Assembly: GCF_000166335.1 (NCBI RefSeq)
Contig: NC_014657.1
Span: 2,090,501-2,154,500, forward strand
Source: Caldicellulosiruptor owensensis OL
GTDB taxonomy: Bacteria > Bacillota > Thermoanaerobacteria > Caldicellulosiruptorales > Caldicellulosiruptoraceae
DNA: 64,000 nucleotides
Direction of reading: 5' to 3'
How positions within the stretch are numbered: the stretch's first letter is position 1; each line of letters opens with the position of its first letter. Below, piece by piece: positions 62,865 through 64,000 of this stretch. A program made the translations under genes and the position numbers. Below the pieces are notes generated by a model. It was not told where the DNA came from. It ran no database searches and saw only the letters and a program-made list of their open reading frames with translations.

Positions 62865-64000
62865 TTAAGCAGCATCTTCAAAGAGAGATACAGCCTGTTC
62901 AATGACCAATTTAACTACATTATCAAGCTTTTGTGGATCTTTGAAGCCCTTTCTTCTTAGTAATCTTTTTACCGTTGCCCTAATGGATGCCTTAATGTTT
63001 TCTTTTATAGTCCAATCTACCTGTCCCTCGGTTTTACTTTTTATAATTCGCACAAGCTCTCTTGCAATTTCCTTTGCCTCTTCGTCATTTAAAATAGCCT
63101 CTTCACCCTGACATACAATGTCGTAAAAAGCCATTTCTTCTTCCGTTAAGTTCATTTCTTTTGCCCGTTTGTCCATATTCTGCATTTCTTTTGCCAAATC
63201 AATAAGGTGTTTTATAACCTCAGCAGATGTAATAGCACGATTATGATACTTATTCAAAACTTTTTCTATCATTTCTTTAAAAGAAGCATACTTTACATGA
63301 TTCTTCCTGATCTTAGCCTTAATCTCATCATTGAGCAGTTTACGCAAAACCTCAATCTGCAAGTTTTTATTCTCATGCCCAATAAGTTTATTTAAAAATT
63401 CTTCACTCAGAATAGACAAGTCTGGTTTTTTAAGCCCCGCCGCATCGAATATGTCAATTGGTTTGTCGCTTGCAGCAACACCCTCGGAAATAATCTGCTT
63501 TATGGCACTGTCCAGCTCTTCGATTGATAACCCTTTAGGCGGCGTGTATTTGACAATATTGCTTCTTACTGCTTGGAAAAAGGCAACATCTGAACGAATA
63601 CGCATCGCTTCTTCTCGCGGTATTACAAGGGCAAAAGCCTTGCACAATGCCATGCACTGATCCAAAAAATTTTTCTTTGTGGTCTCATCCTTATTTATTA
63701 AGTCCATAGCCTGCTTTAAAAGACTTAATTTGTCCTCTGCACTTTTTTCTTCCCAACCCGAAAAATCAATGCCGTGGAAATACGAGCAAACAATATCATA
63801 CTTCTCCTGCATAATCCTTATTGCTTCGTCTATGGGTAAGGTAGCAGCCTCCTTGCCCGTGCTTCTTGTGTAGTTTGCCAGTGCCAGTTTTAAGTCATCA
63901 GCAATACCGATGTAATCTACAACCAATCCTGCAGGTTTGTCCTTAAAGACCCTGTTTACTCTGGCTATAGCCTGCATTAAGTTGTGCCCTCGCATTGGCT
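62865..64000 (-). CDS. hsdR: Type I restriction enzyme subunit HsdR, C-terminal part (runs off right edge)
   Basis: The frame is open at the right edge; at least 376 residues are seen. It opens with the last helicase motif (HNLMQAIARVNRVFKDKPAGLVVDYIGIADDLK), then a helical C-terminal DUF3387-type region that docks on the HsdM/HsdS methyltransferase. HsdR is the translocating and cutting subunit that degrades unmodified DNA. The partner hsdM/hsdS genes should lie to the right of the window. An OLD gene follows directly. Confidence 0.92.
   Translation of the reverse strand, partial: PMRGHNLMQAIARVNRVFKDKPAGLVVDYIGIADDLKLALANYTRSTGKEAATLPIDEAIRIMQEKYDIVCSYFHGIDFSGWEEKSAEDKLSLLKQAMDLINKDETTKKNFLDQCMALCKAFALVIPREEAMRIRSDVAFFQAVRSNIVKYTPPKGLSIEELDSAIKQIISEGVAASDKPIDIFDAAGLKKPDLSILSEEFLNKLIGHENKNLQIEVLRKLLNDEIKAKIRKNHVKYASFKEMIEKVLNKYHNRAITSAEVIKHLIDLAKEMQNMDKRAKEMNLTEEEMAFYDIVCQGEEAILNDEEAKEIARELVRIIKSKTEGQVDWTIKENIKASIRATVKRLLRRKGFKDPQKLDNVVKLVIEQAVSLFEDAA

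Noticed and set aside
1-64000. CRISPR array or CRISPR-associated Tn7
   Set aside because: No regularly spaced repeats and no cas-like protein were seen; TnsD is the long, DNA-binding form.
1-64000. rRNA, tRNA or riboswitch genes
   Set aside because: None recognised by eye in the intergenic regions.

Overview
The window looks like a chromosome segment from an AT-rich, anaerobic, probably thermophilic Firmicute. S-layer-homology proteins, a Na+-pumping oxaloacetate decarboxylase, three chemoreceptors, LacI-controlled sugar uptake and much IS debris fit a Caldicellulosiruptor-like genome. That assignment is inference from gene content and codon style; no rRNA or tRNA marker is present.

1-31 kb is mostly host-like. 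An Uma2 nuclease gene and a complete IS1182-family element are followed by a minus-strand export/surface operon (exported repeat protein, HlyD/MacA-type adaptor, MacB-type ATPase, permease, SLH repeat protein). That operon carries three separate lesions. Next come a large S-layer protein with a good promoter and a stem-loop leader, a chemoreceptor, the oadA-oadG-biotin carrier-oadB operon, a second chemoreceptor with unusual domain order, an Rpn-family nuclease with a 197-bp partial duplication, a frameshifted AbiEii/DUF6922 pair, a third chemoreceptor, and a sugar ABC operon with promoter, LacI operator and lacI.

31-41 kb is a zone of broken small systems. It holds an MqsA/SocA-like antitoxin with a deleted toxin, a decayed IS607/TnpB element, dinB with an SOS box, a membrane/NUDIX gene pair that is probably one split 2TM-NUDIX gene, a higBA pair broken by an IS256 element and a frameshift, a flavodoxin-like reductase between two long hairpins, and an orphan C-terminal gene fragment.

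42-64 kb is accessory DNA, with the transposition genes visibly richer in G+C. A complete Tn7-type set (tnsA, tnsB, tnsC, tnsD/tniQ) is transcribed leftward behind two small genes and an XRE regulator. A divergent XRE regulator, a tyrosine recombinase, and about 1 kb of mostly non-coding DNA follow. That stretch holds a family of 14-bp palindromes and an 8-bp tandem repeat, and looks like a replication or control region. Small unknown genes come next (one with two in-frame TGA codons), then a CHC2/Toprim primase with an HTH replication-type protein, three copies of a roughly 62-bp direct repeat, and a defence-like cluster: a PD-(D/E)XK protein with an HTH partner, an OLD-family nuclease, and the C-terminal part of a type I restriction HsdR running off the right edge. 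Together this suggests an integrated plasmid-like or transposon-borne element whose boundaries I could not fix. No CRISPR array or cas gene was seen.
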